Source of the DNA: Linanthus parryae
Lineage: Eukaryota; Streptophyta; Magnoliopsida; Ericales; Polemoniaceae
Direction: 5' to 3'
Assembly: GCA_023055425.1 (NCBI GenBank)
Contig: JALGPY010000010.1
Span: 18,945,363 to 19,009,362 of the forward strand
Length of the DNA: 64,000 bases
Below, piece after piece: positions 1 to 9,940 of this stretch. Within the stretch, counting starts at the first letter, position 1. Each line of letters opens with the position of its first letter. Made by a program: the position numbers and the translations under genes. The notes beneath the pieces were generated by a model. That model had not been told where the DNA came from. It was given only the letters and a program-made list of their open reading frames with translations, and made no database searches.

Positions 1-869
1 AAATTTCCCTACTACGGCAGTTCCTACGCAAAAGGATTCATTCACTAAGCTCTCTTCAGTTTCAAGATCCTCAATTGCCTTTTTCTCAAATTTTTTAAAT
101 TTTTCAATTTTTATGAATTTTCTCTTTTCTCATTTTTTTTGTATTTTTTTTTCAATATCCTACCTCTATATGCAAGGGTTTGACACGAAAAAAATTTGAC
201 ACAACACAACTCAACTTTTTGGTGGGTATACTCAATTATGTAAAAGTGCACACAATATGTAAACCACACTACACAATACGACAATATAAATAAAAACTCA
301 ACATAAACCACAATACTGACTCACAATACGAACTAAACACATCCTACATGTAACTGGCTATGCAAGACACTATGGCTAGCAAACAGATAAATCACCCCCA
401 CACTGAATGCTTCGTTGTCCTCAATGAATTAAGAGAGTATGCAAGAAGACTCAGCAATCAATGTGTAGGCCAGTAGACGAGATGGAGCATGACATACTTA
501 TATAAAAGAAACACAAAAACTAGCAAGAGAAAAAGATACTCACAACCACCTCAAGGGTGGGGACGAAATCACGCCAAGCAGTCCCCAAGCACAGTAGTGG
601 TGCCACCATGCTCCTATACAGTCAATGTGTACTCGCACACCGGGGTCGACTGCCCTCCTCTACTAAAATCCATGTCTGAAGAATCCCCAACTCGCATGCA
701 CGAGTCCCTGTAAAGGTCATGTGTGACATGGCACACCGGGGTAGATTCTACCATAACCTGCTCAAATATGTCACTTAGGAAAAATCATTAGTCTCTCTCT
801 CTCATCTCTACAAATAACATAATAAAACAACTGAATTTAAAAACACAACTAAATTGAAGCAAATAAATA
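1..869. other. G1 internal non-coding region
   Basis: There is no convincing gene here. Parts align with 55190-56100 of G2, including a CCCCCACACT tract followed by a GCTTCGTTGTCCTCAA segment. The motif CACACCGGGGT occurs twice (636-646 and 732-742). The same 11-mer occurs twice in G2 (55986-55996 and 56084-56094), so it is a family feature rather than chance. Confidence 0.6.
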
Positions 870-930
870 GGTTGGGTTACCTCCCAACAAGCGCCTTGTA
901 ATTTAAGGTCGACGACCCGACTCAGTTACC
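870..930 (-). other. Conserved post-ORF hairpin module (copy 1)
   Basis: Read on the minus strand, this block lies just downstream of the G1 ORF stop. It matches the block downstream of the gag-protease remnant at 31831-31888. It contains TTGGGAGGTAACCCAA (872-887), which can form a 5-bp stem TTGGG/CCCAA with a 6-nt loop. The other copy differs by one loop base, and the stem is unchanged. I infer a cis-acting RNA element of Athila-like transcripts. The function is unknown. Confidence 0.6.
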
Positions 931-941
931 TCAAAAGATGT

Positions 942-1943
942 TTAAGGAGATTTTTCTCTCCACTTTTTCTTCTTCCACCATCGCTTCTCCCTTTGTCTCT
1001 TCTCAAGTAAGCGTGCATAAGATGCGTATGGCGCAACAAAATTGTAGAAGACGGGCTGAAAAAATCTCTTCTTTCTGTGCTTCCACTCCTTGATCACCGG
1101 TCTTCTCGAGAATTCCCCATCATGATCCCTTGTACCTCTCCTCTTCTTCTTCTTCTTCCAATTTTTTAAAAGCATTATCATCGAGGACCGATCATGTGGA
1201 AATAGAATCCCAGTTGGAACAGTAATGGCAAGAAGTGCCGTCTTGACTGCTTCCTTCCCTAGCTCATGTCTTGGAATCACAGGTGGTAAATCATGGACTG
1301 CATAAAATTGGGGCCTTTGGTCTTCCTCATGCGATTTTTCCAATTTTATAATCTCCAATAGATAAGGATTAGACGGAGGAACTTCTTGATACATGTCCTT
1401 GCAACCATCTCCATGCGGTAATTCTTTAGCTTCATGACTTTCTTCAAAGAAAATATCTTCAGTGGGCCATAAGCTCGCAATGTCCACACTCTCCCATTCA
1501 TGCCATGGCTCCGGAATTATGCGAGGCACAAGTTGTATAGGCTTCACAATATCATCCCAATCTGAGTCTGAATCCGAGCCTGAAGCAGCCCGATGATCTA
1601 TTACTTCACGATGAACAGTATTATAAACATAGACCTCCGGGGGTTCTTCGTCTTCCTCTTCGCACTCCTCAACTAAGTCAGGCATGATACTACTTGGCCC
1701 ATCGTCATTATCTGCACATGCCAATGCACTCGAAAGTTTTGCCAAGTGTTGTCCCTTCAGCTGGAGAGTTTCATCCATCCTATTAAGCCCTTCCTCCATT
1801 CTGTCCATACTAGCTATCAACTGCTTCAATACTTCTTTAATATGCTCATCTTCTTGATTGCAAGGAGGAGGGGTGTACATATCTCCATAGGAGTAGTACG
1901 GTTGGTAGACTGGAGAATGCCCATAGTAATTCTGCCCCCACAT
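942..1943 (-). CDS. Orphan ORF of G1, acidic middle and basic tail
   Basis: An open frame of 333 residues from the ATG at 1943, the first ATG in frame. An upstream TGTGCAG could be a splice acceptor. The N-terminus is rich in Tyr/Pro (MWGQNYYGHSPVYQPYYSYG). Next comes a probable coiled coil with spaced Met/Leu around 'MDRMEEGLNRMDETL', an acidic stretch (EECEEEDEEPPE) and a very basic C-terminus with runs of Lys/Arg (NWKKKKKRR, WWKKKKWREK). I do not recognise a gag, protease or polymerase domain. The G2 element has a decayed relative at 57516-58307 whose end keeps an NWKKKKK motif. The basic tail could bind nucleic acid, which is inference only. Confidence 0.5.
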   Translation of the reverse strand: MWGQNYYGHSPVYQPYYSYGDMYTPPPCNQEDEHIKEVLKQLIASMDRMEEGLNRMDETLQLKGQHLAKLSSALACADNDDGPSSIMPDLVEECEEEDEEPPEVYVYNTVHREVIDHRAASGSDSDSDWDDIVKPIQLVPRIIPEPWHEWESVDIASLWPTEDIFFEESHEAKELPHGDGCKDMYQEVPPSNPYLLEIIKLEKSHEEDQRPQFYAVHDLPPVIPRHELGKEAVKTALLAITVPTGILFPHDRSSMIMLLKNWKKKKKRRGTRDHDGEFSRRPVIKEWKHRKKRFFQPVFYNFVAPYASYARLLEKRQREKRWWKKKKWREKSP

Positions 1944-2061
1944 GATCACCAAAATACCTGCACAATTATTCACTAGGAAGCAGGTGAAATCAACAAATAA
2001 ATAAATAAAAGAAAAAATAAAATTCCCTAAAGTTAATAATTCTAACTAATTCAACCGAAGT

Positions 2062-2078
2062 CCCCGGCAACGGCGCCA
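2062..2078 (-). other. Primer binding site, tRNA-Asp (G1)
   Basis: The plus strand reads CCCCGGCAACGGCGCCA, identical to the 3' end of plant tRNA-Asp including CCA, so the minus strand is its complement. It lies nine bases inside the LTR boundary. This fixes the element orientation as minus. Confidence 0.85.
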
Positions 2079-2087
2079 AAAACTTGA

Positions 2088-3698
2088 TGACGATTCAACC
2101 GCAAGTGTACGGCTGTCGCGTGTAGTAATATCCGGTAATCCGGGTTTGTCGAACCCAAGGGACTTGTCGTGAATTAACTAGGATGATTAACTTCGTGTGG
2201 GCAAACAATTGGATTGTTTTAATAAACTAATAATTTAAATAACAAAATAATTATTAAAAGTGAGATTAATACGAGAGACAAGTATCAGGATTTTTCTAGG
2301 ATCACTAGGTGAACACCGTTAACGAATTACGTTTTGAAACACAGATAATGATTTAATTTGCCAAACAAGCAATAATGATAGCCGAGTTACCAAGCTAGCT
2401 TTCTATGCCTAGGTCAAATTACAACCGAGTTACCAAGTTCTAATTATTCCTAAAAACATATAATGACGATCATCTAATTCTACTCAACGTTCATAGTCGG
2501 TGGTTGATTTCTCTAACCTATGACTACGTGCTTAATTCAATTATTCGGGTAATTCGTTGCTTTCACTAACCAATTACCTATGATCTTTCTACTGCAACGT
2601 CTCACAATAGCAAGATAGATTAAGAGCATGAATTAAACATAGCAAACAAGAACATCATCAATTAAGTTTAAGCAAAACGTGAATCAAATTCATAATTCGC
2701 CAAAACGGCTTCAAACCCTAGCTACCATAGATAAATCCCAATAATAAACTTAGCTACTGCGATACATGATCAACACGATGAAGTTTATATTGATCATGAT
2801 CAAAAACAATGAAAAAGATAGAGAAGAGAGATCAAACGATGGAATCCTCGCTCTCACGACGAACTCCAAGCTCCAAGCCTTCCTCCAACTTGTTCTTCCT
2901 TGTCTCCAGCAGCCCTCCCTGCCTTTAGGTCCTAAAAATCGTCATGTATAGGGCTGGGCACGATTTTTAATGAAACTTGGCCGAATTTGCAATTCAGCCC
3001 CTCTAGTTTGCAATTCTCGGACAGATTTCATAAGCTGATCTTGCGCGGGCCTTTTCTCCCTCATCCGGACTCCATTTTGGGCCTATCTTATATCGTTGGA
3101 AAGCCCTGGATGTCTACTTTCTAATGGAATAGGCCTTGATCCAAAATAGTATACGTAACTCCAGATACATCCAGAGGAGTGCACACTGGTCCAGTGAAAC
3201 TTTACCAGCTTTTCTTCGTTTTTGTGTCAACTTCACCGGACCATATCTTTCTCGTCCGAACTTTGATTGAGCTCCGTGACCTACCGTTGGAAAGATATTT
3301 GAGTCTACTTTCATTTGGAATAGGTCTCACTATAGCAGGTTTTGTAGAACTCAAGATATCATCAAAATAGTGAAGGATGGTCACTTTTGCTCCTCTAACT
3401 TTGCTTCTCTTGTGTACTCTTTGACTTCCGAAACTCGTTTCTTCTCTCCAATTGCTCTCCTCATGCAATGTTCCTGTAAATCACAACACGAACACTACCG
3501 CGAAGATCAAATGTGACAAAATCATACAAATCATAAGTAAAACTATTCAAGAAACGCCCGGATTGTACGTTTAAGCTCTAAAACATCGTAAAACTCATTT
3601 TCTTCTCAAATAAGCCAGAAATTCGTCACTTTGCACCGAAACGCACACAAATAACAATATAAAGTGTATATAGGATGACTCTTATTAAGGAGTTATCA
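2088..3698 (-). repeat. 5' LTR of G1 (about 1.6 kb)
   Basis: On the minus strand the LTR begins TGATAACTC at 3698 and ends near the primer site at about 2088. It is related to the G2 LTRs (52812-54236 and 58453-59864) but longer. Part of the extra length is an imperfect internal duplication near 3081-3380: both halves contain a CGTTGGAAAG...GTCTACTTTC...TGGAATAGG series. Confidence 0.75.
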
Positions 3699-3730
3699 AC
3701 TCCCCCTAAGAATATCATTCAGGTTAAGCA

Positions 3731-3848
3731 GTTTCAAGGCTTTGAATCTAGTTTCAAGGCCTTGAAACTATTTTCAAGCCTCTGAAGCTGATTCAAGGCT
3801 TTGAAAGTTGTTTCAAGACCATGAAAAGCTATATCAAGTCTTGAACAA
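3731..3848. repeat. Palindrome cluster, TTTCAAGGCCTTGAAA type
   Basis: Five to six copies of the palindrome or close variants lie within 118 bp. The perfect 16-mer is at 3752-3767. Further copies occur at 5152-5262, 7050-7110, 9522-9540, 10436-10472, 11050-11066, 11966-12000 and 12038-12075. Perfect copies also lie at 10457-10472 and 12040-12055. They are found in LTR, leader, gag, pol and 3' spacer alike, only within this Sirevirus. Confidence 0.8.
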
Positions 3849-4192
3849 CCCGAGCTTTCAATCTCCCCCTTGATGAAAGACAAAACCAAATTCTGTTTGA
3901 TCCTTAGTCTCTGCAAAATAAACTGACTAGTCTACAATTTAAAGACACAGTATTCCAAAAAGATCCAACTTATTTAAATACCAACAAAAACACATAAATA
4001 GTTTAGCAGATAAACCAAATAATCCTAAAAACCTAAACAAATAATCCTAAAAACCTATACTGAAACCTAGAATTTTATCCCCCTTTTTTACTTTCATCAA
4101 AAAGATAGAAGATGTTGGATCAAGTGTCTGGAAAATTTTGAAAACTTAGAGAAATTAAATCAGAGAGAATATGGAAGATAGAATAGGCAAGA

Positions 4193-4852
4193 TTAAGGAT
4201 CCTTCTCATCTTCTTGATCTCCTGTTTCTTCCTCACTTTCTTCACTGTTGGTTTGAACTTCTTGGGAGATGACATCTATTTCCGCAATGAAGGAACTGAT
4301 CTTTTCAATAACACTGTTGAATAGGAAGGAGAGTCCTTCCAAGGCTTTCTTCCCATACTTCAGTTTCTTCTTCACAACTAACCTTTTCTGTTGAGGAGAG
4401 GCAGTCATTATATTCTTCTTTCCTGCTTTTGATGCCTCTTGCGATTGCTCATTGTCTTGTTTTCCTTCACATTTCCCTTTGTTGGGTATGGCATACACAC
4501 CATAAGATCCTGAAGAAGTGTCTGAGTTTGATTCTTGAACAAGGATTTCCTTTCCCTTTCCTTCAACCTCAGAGACTGTCTTCTTCTTGTCTATCTTAAG
4601 GCTTCCAATATGGATACCCTTCTGTTTATCTTGTTTAGATGTCGTAGATTGTTTCTTCCTTTCTGGAGCTTGATCTTTTCTCACTATCTTATTGGGTGGT
4701 GAGGATTCTTCTTCTTCCTCAGTGAAGCTTTTTGACACAGAGTCCTCACTGATCTCTTGAACCTCTTCCACTGCTTCTTTTCTCTTCTTCTCTGAGACAA
4801 GTTTCGAATCTCCAGCCATCTTGATTCTGTCTGAGGCGCTTCTTGTGCTCAT
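4193..4852 (-). CDS. Sirevirus extra ORF between pol and 3' LTR
   Basis: An intact frame of 219 residues from the first in-frame ATG at 4852, in the place where Sireviruses carry their additional ('envelope-like') gene. The product is hydrophilic and charged, rich in Lys, Glu and Ser, with an acidic cluster (FTEEEEESSPP), a Lys-rich middle and an acidic end (EESEEETGDQEDEKDP). I see no signal peptide or membrane segment after this start. Hydrophobic residues appear only if translation began upstream at a non-ATG codon. There is therefore no sequence evidence for an envelope role. It is unusual in being open while gag and pol of the same element are broken. Confidence 0.5.
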   Translation of the reverse strand: MSTRSASDRIKMAGDSKLVSEKKRKEAVEEVQEISEDSVSKSFTEEEEESSPPNKIVRKDQAPERKKQSTTSKQDKQKGIHIGSLKIDKKKTVSEVEGKGKEILVQESNSDTSSGSYGVYAIPNKGKCEGKQDNEQSQEASKAGKKNIMTASPQQKRLVVKKKLKYGKKALEGLSFLFNSVIEKISSFIAEIDVISQEVQTNSEESEEETGDQEDEKDP

Positions 4853-4942
4853 TAGGGTTAGGGAGAAGAAAAGAGAGAGATGGAATGATACGGAATGAAG
4901 GAGAAGAGAAGAGGATAAATACTGAAAGAGTTTGAGTTTCAA

Positions 4943-5307
4943 AAGGAAACTAGTATCTCTCTGATTCTAAAAAGATTTGCAAAGATCAGAGAAATTTCTA
5001 ACTATTAAGCCGTTGGAAAATAGAATATAATAATACTATTTTGGATAAATCAAATTTTTGAAAAGGGTAGGGACTATATTAGGCAAATATCTACAGAGAT
5101 ATCACCCAGTATAGAATGATCCAAGTTTATTGACTATTAAAGTAACAGATTCATTTTCAAGGCTTTGAAAAGGCTTTCAAGGTCTTGAAATACTGTAACA
5201 CTGCAACAAGTAAAAAAACCAAGCTTAGAACTGATTTTCAAGGCTTTGGAACTCAGTTCAAGCCTTTGTAAACACATACAGCTTACCCTTCTTACCTTAT
5301 GCTCCCC
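4943..5307. other. Sirevirus spacer between pol and the extra ORF
   Basis: No gene is seen. It contains palindrome variants at 5152-5190 and 5225-5262 (TTTTCAAGGCTTTGAAAA and relatives) and an AT-rich stretch at 5010-5060. Confidence 0.5.
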
Positions 5308-7448
5308 CTAAACCAATGCAGTCTTATTTAGCATTCCCAATTCCAATCTTAGAGCTGAGAACCTTTCAGTTAATAATTTGGTGAAGATATCTGCAATTTT
5401 CATGTTAGTAGCAAAAAATTCAAGAACAATATTACCTTTCTCAGCATGATCTCTGATGAAGTGGTTTCGGACATCAATGTGCTTGGTTCTTGGGTGTTGC
5501 ACTGGATTATTTGTAATTGAAATTGCACTAGTGTTGTCACACTTAATGGGTATGCCTCTAAAGTCAAAATCCAAGGTCTCTTAGCTGTTGAGCAATCCAT
5601 AGTGCTTGTGAGCAACATGCTCCTGCAGCTATATATTCAGCTTCAGCTGTTGATAGAGCAACTGAATTCTGTTTTTTGGAATGCCAACTAATCAAGGATG
5701 ATCCAATGAATTGACAGGTTCCAGAAGTGCTTTTTCTATCAACCTTGTAGCCTGCAAAGTCAGCATCTGAAAAACCACTTAAAGAGAAGTTAGAATGTCT
5801 TGGATACCAAAGCCCTAAGTCTTTGGTACCATTGAGATATCTGAATATTCTCTTCACAGCAGTTAAGTGTGATTCTTTTGGATCAGCTTGAAATCTAGCA
5901 CACATGCATACACTAAAAATAATATCTGGTCTGCTTGCTGTCAGATAGAGTAATGATCCAATCATGCCTCTATACTCTTTTACATTGACACTCTTACCAG
6001 ATTCATCCTTGTCTAAGGATAATGTAGAGCTCATTGGGGTCTTGGCTTCCTCGCATTGATCCATGCTATACTTATTTAGCAAGTCTCTTGTGTACTTGCT
6101 TTTATTCAAAAAGATGCCCTTATTCAATTGATGTATTTGAAGTCCTATGAAGAAGTTTAATTCTCCCATCATGCTCATCTCAAATTCCCTGCTCATTAGA
6201 CTTGAGAATTCTCTGCATAATTGATCATTAGTAGATCAAAACAGTATATCATCAACATATATCTGGACTACAAGTAAATCTTTCTCATGAGTCTTAATGA
6301 AAAGAGTCTTGTCTACTAAACCTCTTTTGAAATCATTTTCAAGAAAAAACTTTGACAGTCTTTCATAAAATCCCTTGGAGCTTGTTTCAAACCATAAAGA
6401 GCTTTTTCAAGTTTGTAAACATGATATGAAAAATTGTCATTTTCAAAACCAGGTGGTTGTGCAACATAAACTTCTTCTTGTAAGTAGCCATTCAAGAAAG
6501 CACATTTCACATCCATTTGAAATAGTTTCATGTTCTTGAAGGATGCGAATGCAAGCAAAATTCTAATTGCTTCTAACTTGGAAACTGGAGCAAAATTTTC
6601 CTCATAATCTATACCTTCTTCTTGATTGTAACCTTGGGCAACTAACCTTGCTTTGTTTCTGATTACATTGCCACTTTCATCCAACTTGTTTCTGAATACC
6701 CATCTGGTACCACTGACAGACTGGTTTGTTGGTGCAGGAACCAGGTTCCAAACCTTATTCCTCTCAAACTCATTGAGTTCACTTTGCATAGCAATGATCC
6801 AGTCTTCTTCTTGTAAAGCTTCCTTCACAGTTGTTGGTTCTACAAGAGAAATAAAAGCATTAAAAGCACATAAGTTCTTCAACTGTGATCTGGTTTGTGT
6901 ACCAGTGGTTGGATCTGATATGATATTATCAGCTGGATGGGATGAGAGATATTTGAATCTCTTTCTTGGAGACCATGGTTCAGGTTCACCATAGATCTTT
7001 TCTGGTCTTGAAGTAGTGGCTTTGTCACTTGAATCCTTCTGATCATCTTTTTCAAGGCTTTGAGTTGTATTTTCAAGGCCTTGAGAGCTATTTTCAAGGT
7101 CTTGAAAATGTCTTCTATTTTCTTCTGAGCCTTTCTTGAAACCAAGTGGATTCTCAGTCTCTTCCTCTGATTCATGCTTGGTCAAATTCAAATCTGCAAA
7201 ACTTTCACTCAAAGAACCATCATAGCTTTCATCAAAAATAACATGAATTCTCTCTTCAACCAGTTTTGTTCTTTTATTGTAAACTCTATAAGCTTTGCTA
7301 TTCAGAGAGTAACCAAGAAATATACCTTCATCACTTCTTGTATCAAACTTAACAAGATTGTCTTTTCCATTGTTATGGATAAAACAAGTACTTCCAAAGG
7401 GTCTGAAGTAAGAGATGTTTAGCTTCCTCCCTTTGAATAGTTCATTGG
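5308..7448 (-). pseudogene. Sirevirus pol: integrase end, RT and RNase H
   Basis: Copia polymerase in pieces. The linker and reverse transcriptase start lie at about 6316-7448, with the motifs [29 protein letters not shown] and [14 protein letters not shown]. The catalytic IYVDDILF motif lies near 6245 and is followed directly by a TGA stop. RT thumb and RNase H follow at 5564-6196 (SDADFAG, SKKQNSVALSTAEAEYIAA) and the RNase H end at 5308-5574 (KCDNTSAI, RTKHIDVRNHFIRD). Breaks are the stop after the YVDD motif, a frameshift near 6340 and another near 5570. Two palindromic repeats fall inside the linker (7050-7110) and are translated as QGLE/QSLE-like repeats. Confidence 0.85.
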
Positions 7449-8876
7449 TGTTGGAATAGATGCCCTAGAGGCAATCTAGTTTAGTATGAATTATTTTTGG
7501 CTAGAAATTCATTTATTATTTATTGGATATTTAATATAATGAATTCCTTATATTTACAATTGTGTTGTTTATCTTAAATATCCCTAGTCAAGTATAATGA
7601 TTAATGGGACAATCATCTATAGACTAGTATGGGGTTGGATTGATATGGAGATATCACGATCCAACACATAGGTGTGCATTAGGGAATGTTGCACTGGATT
7701 GACCCATCTCCGAGAAGGCTACATACACGTTATGTTGAGTCACAAGCGCTTCTCGCGGTGCAATGGTATTGTCATCCTTAGACTTGAAGTCACTAGATAT
7801 TCTAGTTGTGGATTATTGTGATCTTGGTAGCGTTAAACGCTACACCGTAACTGGCTAGTTATAAAGGCGTGTACTGGATACAATAAGAAGCAAGCTTAGA
7901 GATCGTAGTGGACGTAGATAGGATTTGTCCCTCCCACATAACGGGAGCAAATATCCTAGGCCACTCGAGGGATAGTGCTTATAGAATGTCTGGCCAGACT
8001 CAAATAAATCAATATGGGATATTGATGTTATTTGCACGAATAAGGCTATTCCCATGGATCGAGAAACTATGGATTGGATATACGAGTGTGACTTGTATGT
8101 CTCGTGTCCAATCCGGATATAGAGACAAAGGGATGAGACAATTACTTGTACAAAGATTGTCAAGATGACTATTCTATTAGTTGGCTAGAATGGATGTTTT
8201 GCTAGAAACCGCTCCATATTAGCAAATAGTTGCTACCAACTAGATATAACCTATGGGGTCACACGCTACATAGAGTTGAACTAGATTTGGGAATTAATTA
8301 ATTGGATTAATTAATTAGAATGATCACTTTGCAAACCCTTGCAAACTTAGTAGGGACTAATTTGCAAGGAAGGGACTAAATTGAATTCTGGTAGGACTAG
8401 AATAAGTCCTTTAGGTAGTTAACAAGGAGTTGCTGGACTATATAAAGGACCTTACTTCCTTCCTTCCCACATAACTTATGCTCATAATTGAACATAACAA
8501 GAGTGGGAGAGAACAAAAGGAGAGAGAGAAAGAAACAAGGAGGCCCGTCCGCCCCCTTGCCGCCGCCCCGTCCCCGTCGGACAAAGGAGGCCGAGACCCT
8601 CCTTTTGGGTCTCGTTTTGCGTGATTCTTCTTCCTCTTCCTCTTCCGGGCTAGCACCAAGGACTTGGGAGATTCTAGGATCAACTCTAGGCGTGGATCAA
8701 CCATAGAGAACGTGACACAATTCGCGTTTGAAGTCATCAAGGAGAACCCAAAGGTGTGTTTATGATTTCTAACCCTTACCATCGTTATGTCTCTTGACTT
8801 GTGATCCTTGGAGGGTTTTGCATGGTTTTATGTTTGTTTATACTTCCGTTGCGCATCCATGAATCAAAACCCTACA
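7449..8876 (+). repeat. Solo LTR, Angela/Tork-like copia (LTR A)
   Basis: A complete 1428-bp LTR, beginning TGTTGGAATAGATGCCC and ending AACCCTACA, with no internal region. The flanking 5-mers are ATTGG (7444-7448) and ATAGG (8877-8881), a target duplication with one mismatch. It interrupts the Sirevirus integrase, whose coding resumes on both sides. A TATA box lies at 8439-8446. The same family supplies LTR B (27845-29265) and LTR C (49443-50818). A solo LTR normally arises by recombination between the two LTRs of a full element. Confidence 0.88.
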
Positions 8877-8881
8877 ATAGG

Positions 8882-9915
8882 GGGTCTTCTTTAGAATAGG
8901 TATGATCAAGCACCTGCTCAAAATATAATTTTCTGTATTCAAAGCTTATGCCTAGTAATGTTTTGGCAACTTGTTTTCAAGAAGCATTGTCCTTGACATA
9001 TCTTCAAGAGTCCTGTTCTTTCTTTCAACAACACCATTGTGTTGAGGAGTTCATGGAGCAGAAAAATTGTGAGAAATACCATGCTTATCGCAGAATAAAT
9101 CAAAATCTAAATGATCAAATTCTCTACCATGATCACTTCTGATTGAAGCTACAGGTAGGTTTTTCAAGTTCTCTGCAAAGCTTTGAAAAATCAGAGAGAG
9201 CATCAGATTTTTATTTCAGAAACATAACCCAAGTGTATCTAGAAAAATCATCTACCACAACTATCATATACCTTTTACCTTTTGGAGTAGGAGTCATCAT
9301 AGGACCACAGAGATCCATATGAAGTAATTCAATAGGTCTAGTTGTACTTACAAACTTCTTTGGCTTGAGGGAGCTTCTGGTCTGTTTTCCTTGTGCACAG
9401 GCTTTGCATAACTCATCTTCTTTGAAATTGGTGGATGGCAATCCTCTTACCAAGTCTATGGAAATCAATTTGTTCAGAGCATGCAAACGGATATGACCAA
9501 GTTTCCTATGCCAAAGCTTTGAATCTTCTTTCAAGGCCTTGAGACACTTCAAACTTTCACCTGCAACTTTTTTAGTCTGAAAATTATAAACATTTTTTGA
9601 TCTAGAGGCTGTGAGAATGAAATATTCTAATTTCTCATATTGCACCACACACTTCTCTTTATCAAAGATAACTTTGTTACCATTATCACAGAGCTGAGAT
9701 ACACTAAGTAAAGTAAACTTCAAACCTTCAACCAGATAAACATCAGAAATAGAGTTTTTAGAAATGGTACCAACTTTTCCAATACCAAGAATATTGCACT
9801 TTCCTTTATCACCAAGTGTTATTGAATCTTCTGATTGCTTTTTTAATTCTGAGAATAGATATCTCTTTCCACTCATGTGTCTTTAGCAACCACTGTCCAT
9901 GAACCACTTATGTTC
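8882..9915 (-). pseudogene. Sirevirus protease and integrase N-part
   Basis: The protease active site MDSGC is visible near 9890 and is followed by a TAA stop within the RHMSG motif. The open part (9211-9876) continues with the GAG-pre-integrase zinc region (LWHRKLGHIRLHALNKL and CKACAQGKQ, an HHCC arrangement) and the integrase core start (LLHMDLCGPMMTPTPKGKRYMIVVVDDFSRYTWV). The first catalytic Asp is in HMDLCGP. The remaining core (8882-9200) is broken by frameshifts up to the solo LTR. Confidence 0.8.
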
Positions 9916-9940
9916 TTTGGTGACAACCTGCAAGCACCAA

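Larger units (their letters stand above)
1..3698 (-). mobile_element. Non-autonomous gypsy-type LTR retrotransposon G1, 5' portion
   Basis: This is the 5' LTR plus about 2 kb of internal region of a minus-strand element whose other end lies left of the window. The evidence is a tRNA-Asp primer site at 2062-2078 beside an LTR running 2088-3698, and strong similarity of LTR and internal sequence to the complete element at 52812-59864 (G2). No reverse transcriptase or integrase is visible, so I call it non-autonomous. Its right end abuts a purine-rich tract of the Sirevirus at 3699, so it appears inserted there. The target duplication cannot be checked because the left end is missing. Confidence 0.8.
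3699..5310 (-). other. Multiple polypurine tracts of the Sirevirus
   Basis: Four purine tracts on the minus strand share an (A)GGGGGA core: 3699-3710, 3862-3872, 4078-4086 and 5301-5310. The one at 5301-5310 directly follows the end of pol. The one at 3699 is nearest the expected 3' LTR and is the best candidate for the functional tract. Repeated polypurine tracts are a described Sirevirus trait. Confidence 0.55.

Noticed and set aside
2041..2100. A genuine tRNA-Asp gene
   Set aside because: Only the 3' 17 bases match. The rest of the cloverleaf is absent and the position is that of a primer site.
4853..4942. Hydrophobic N-terminal extension of the Sirevirus extra ORF as a signal peptide
   Set aside because: It needs a non-ATG start. 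The first in-frame ATG is at 4852, after the hydrophobic part.
8438..8782. Open frames inside copia LTR A (both strands)
   Set aside because: They lie in the LTR promoter/leader and are not maintained in LTRs B and C.
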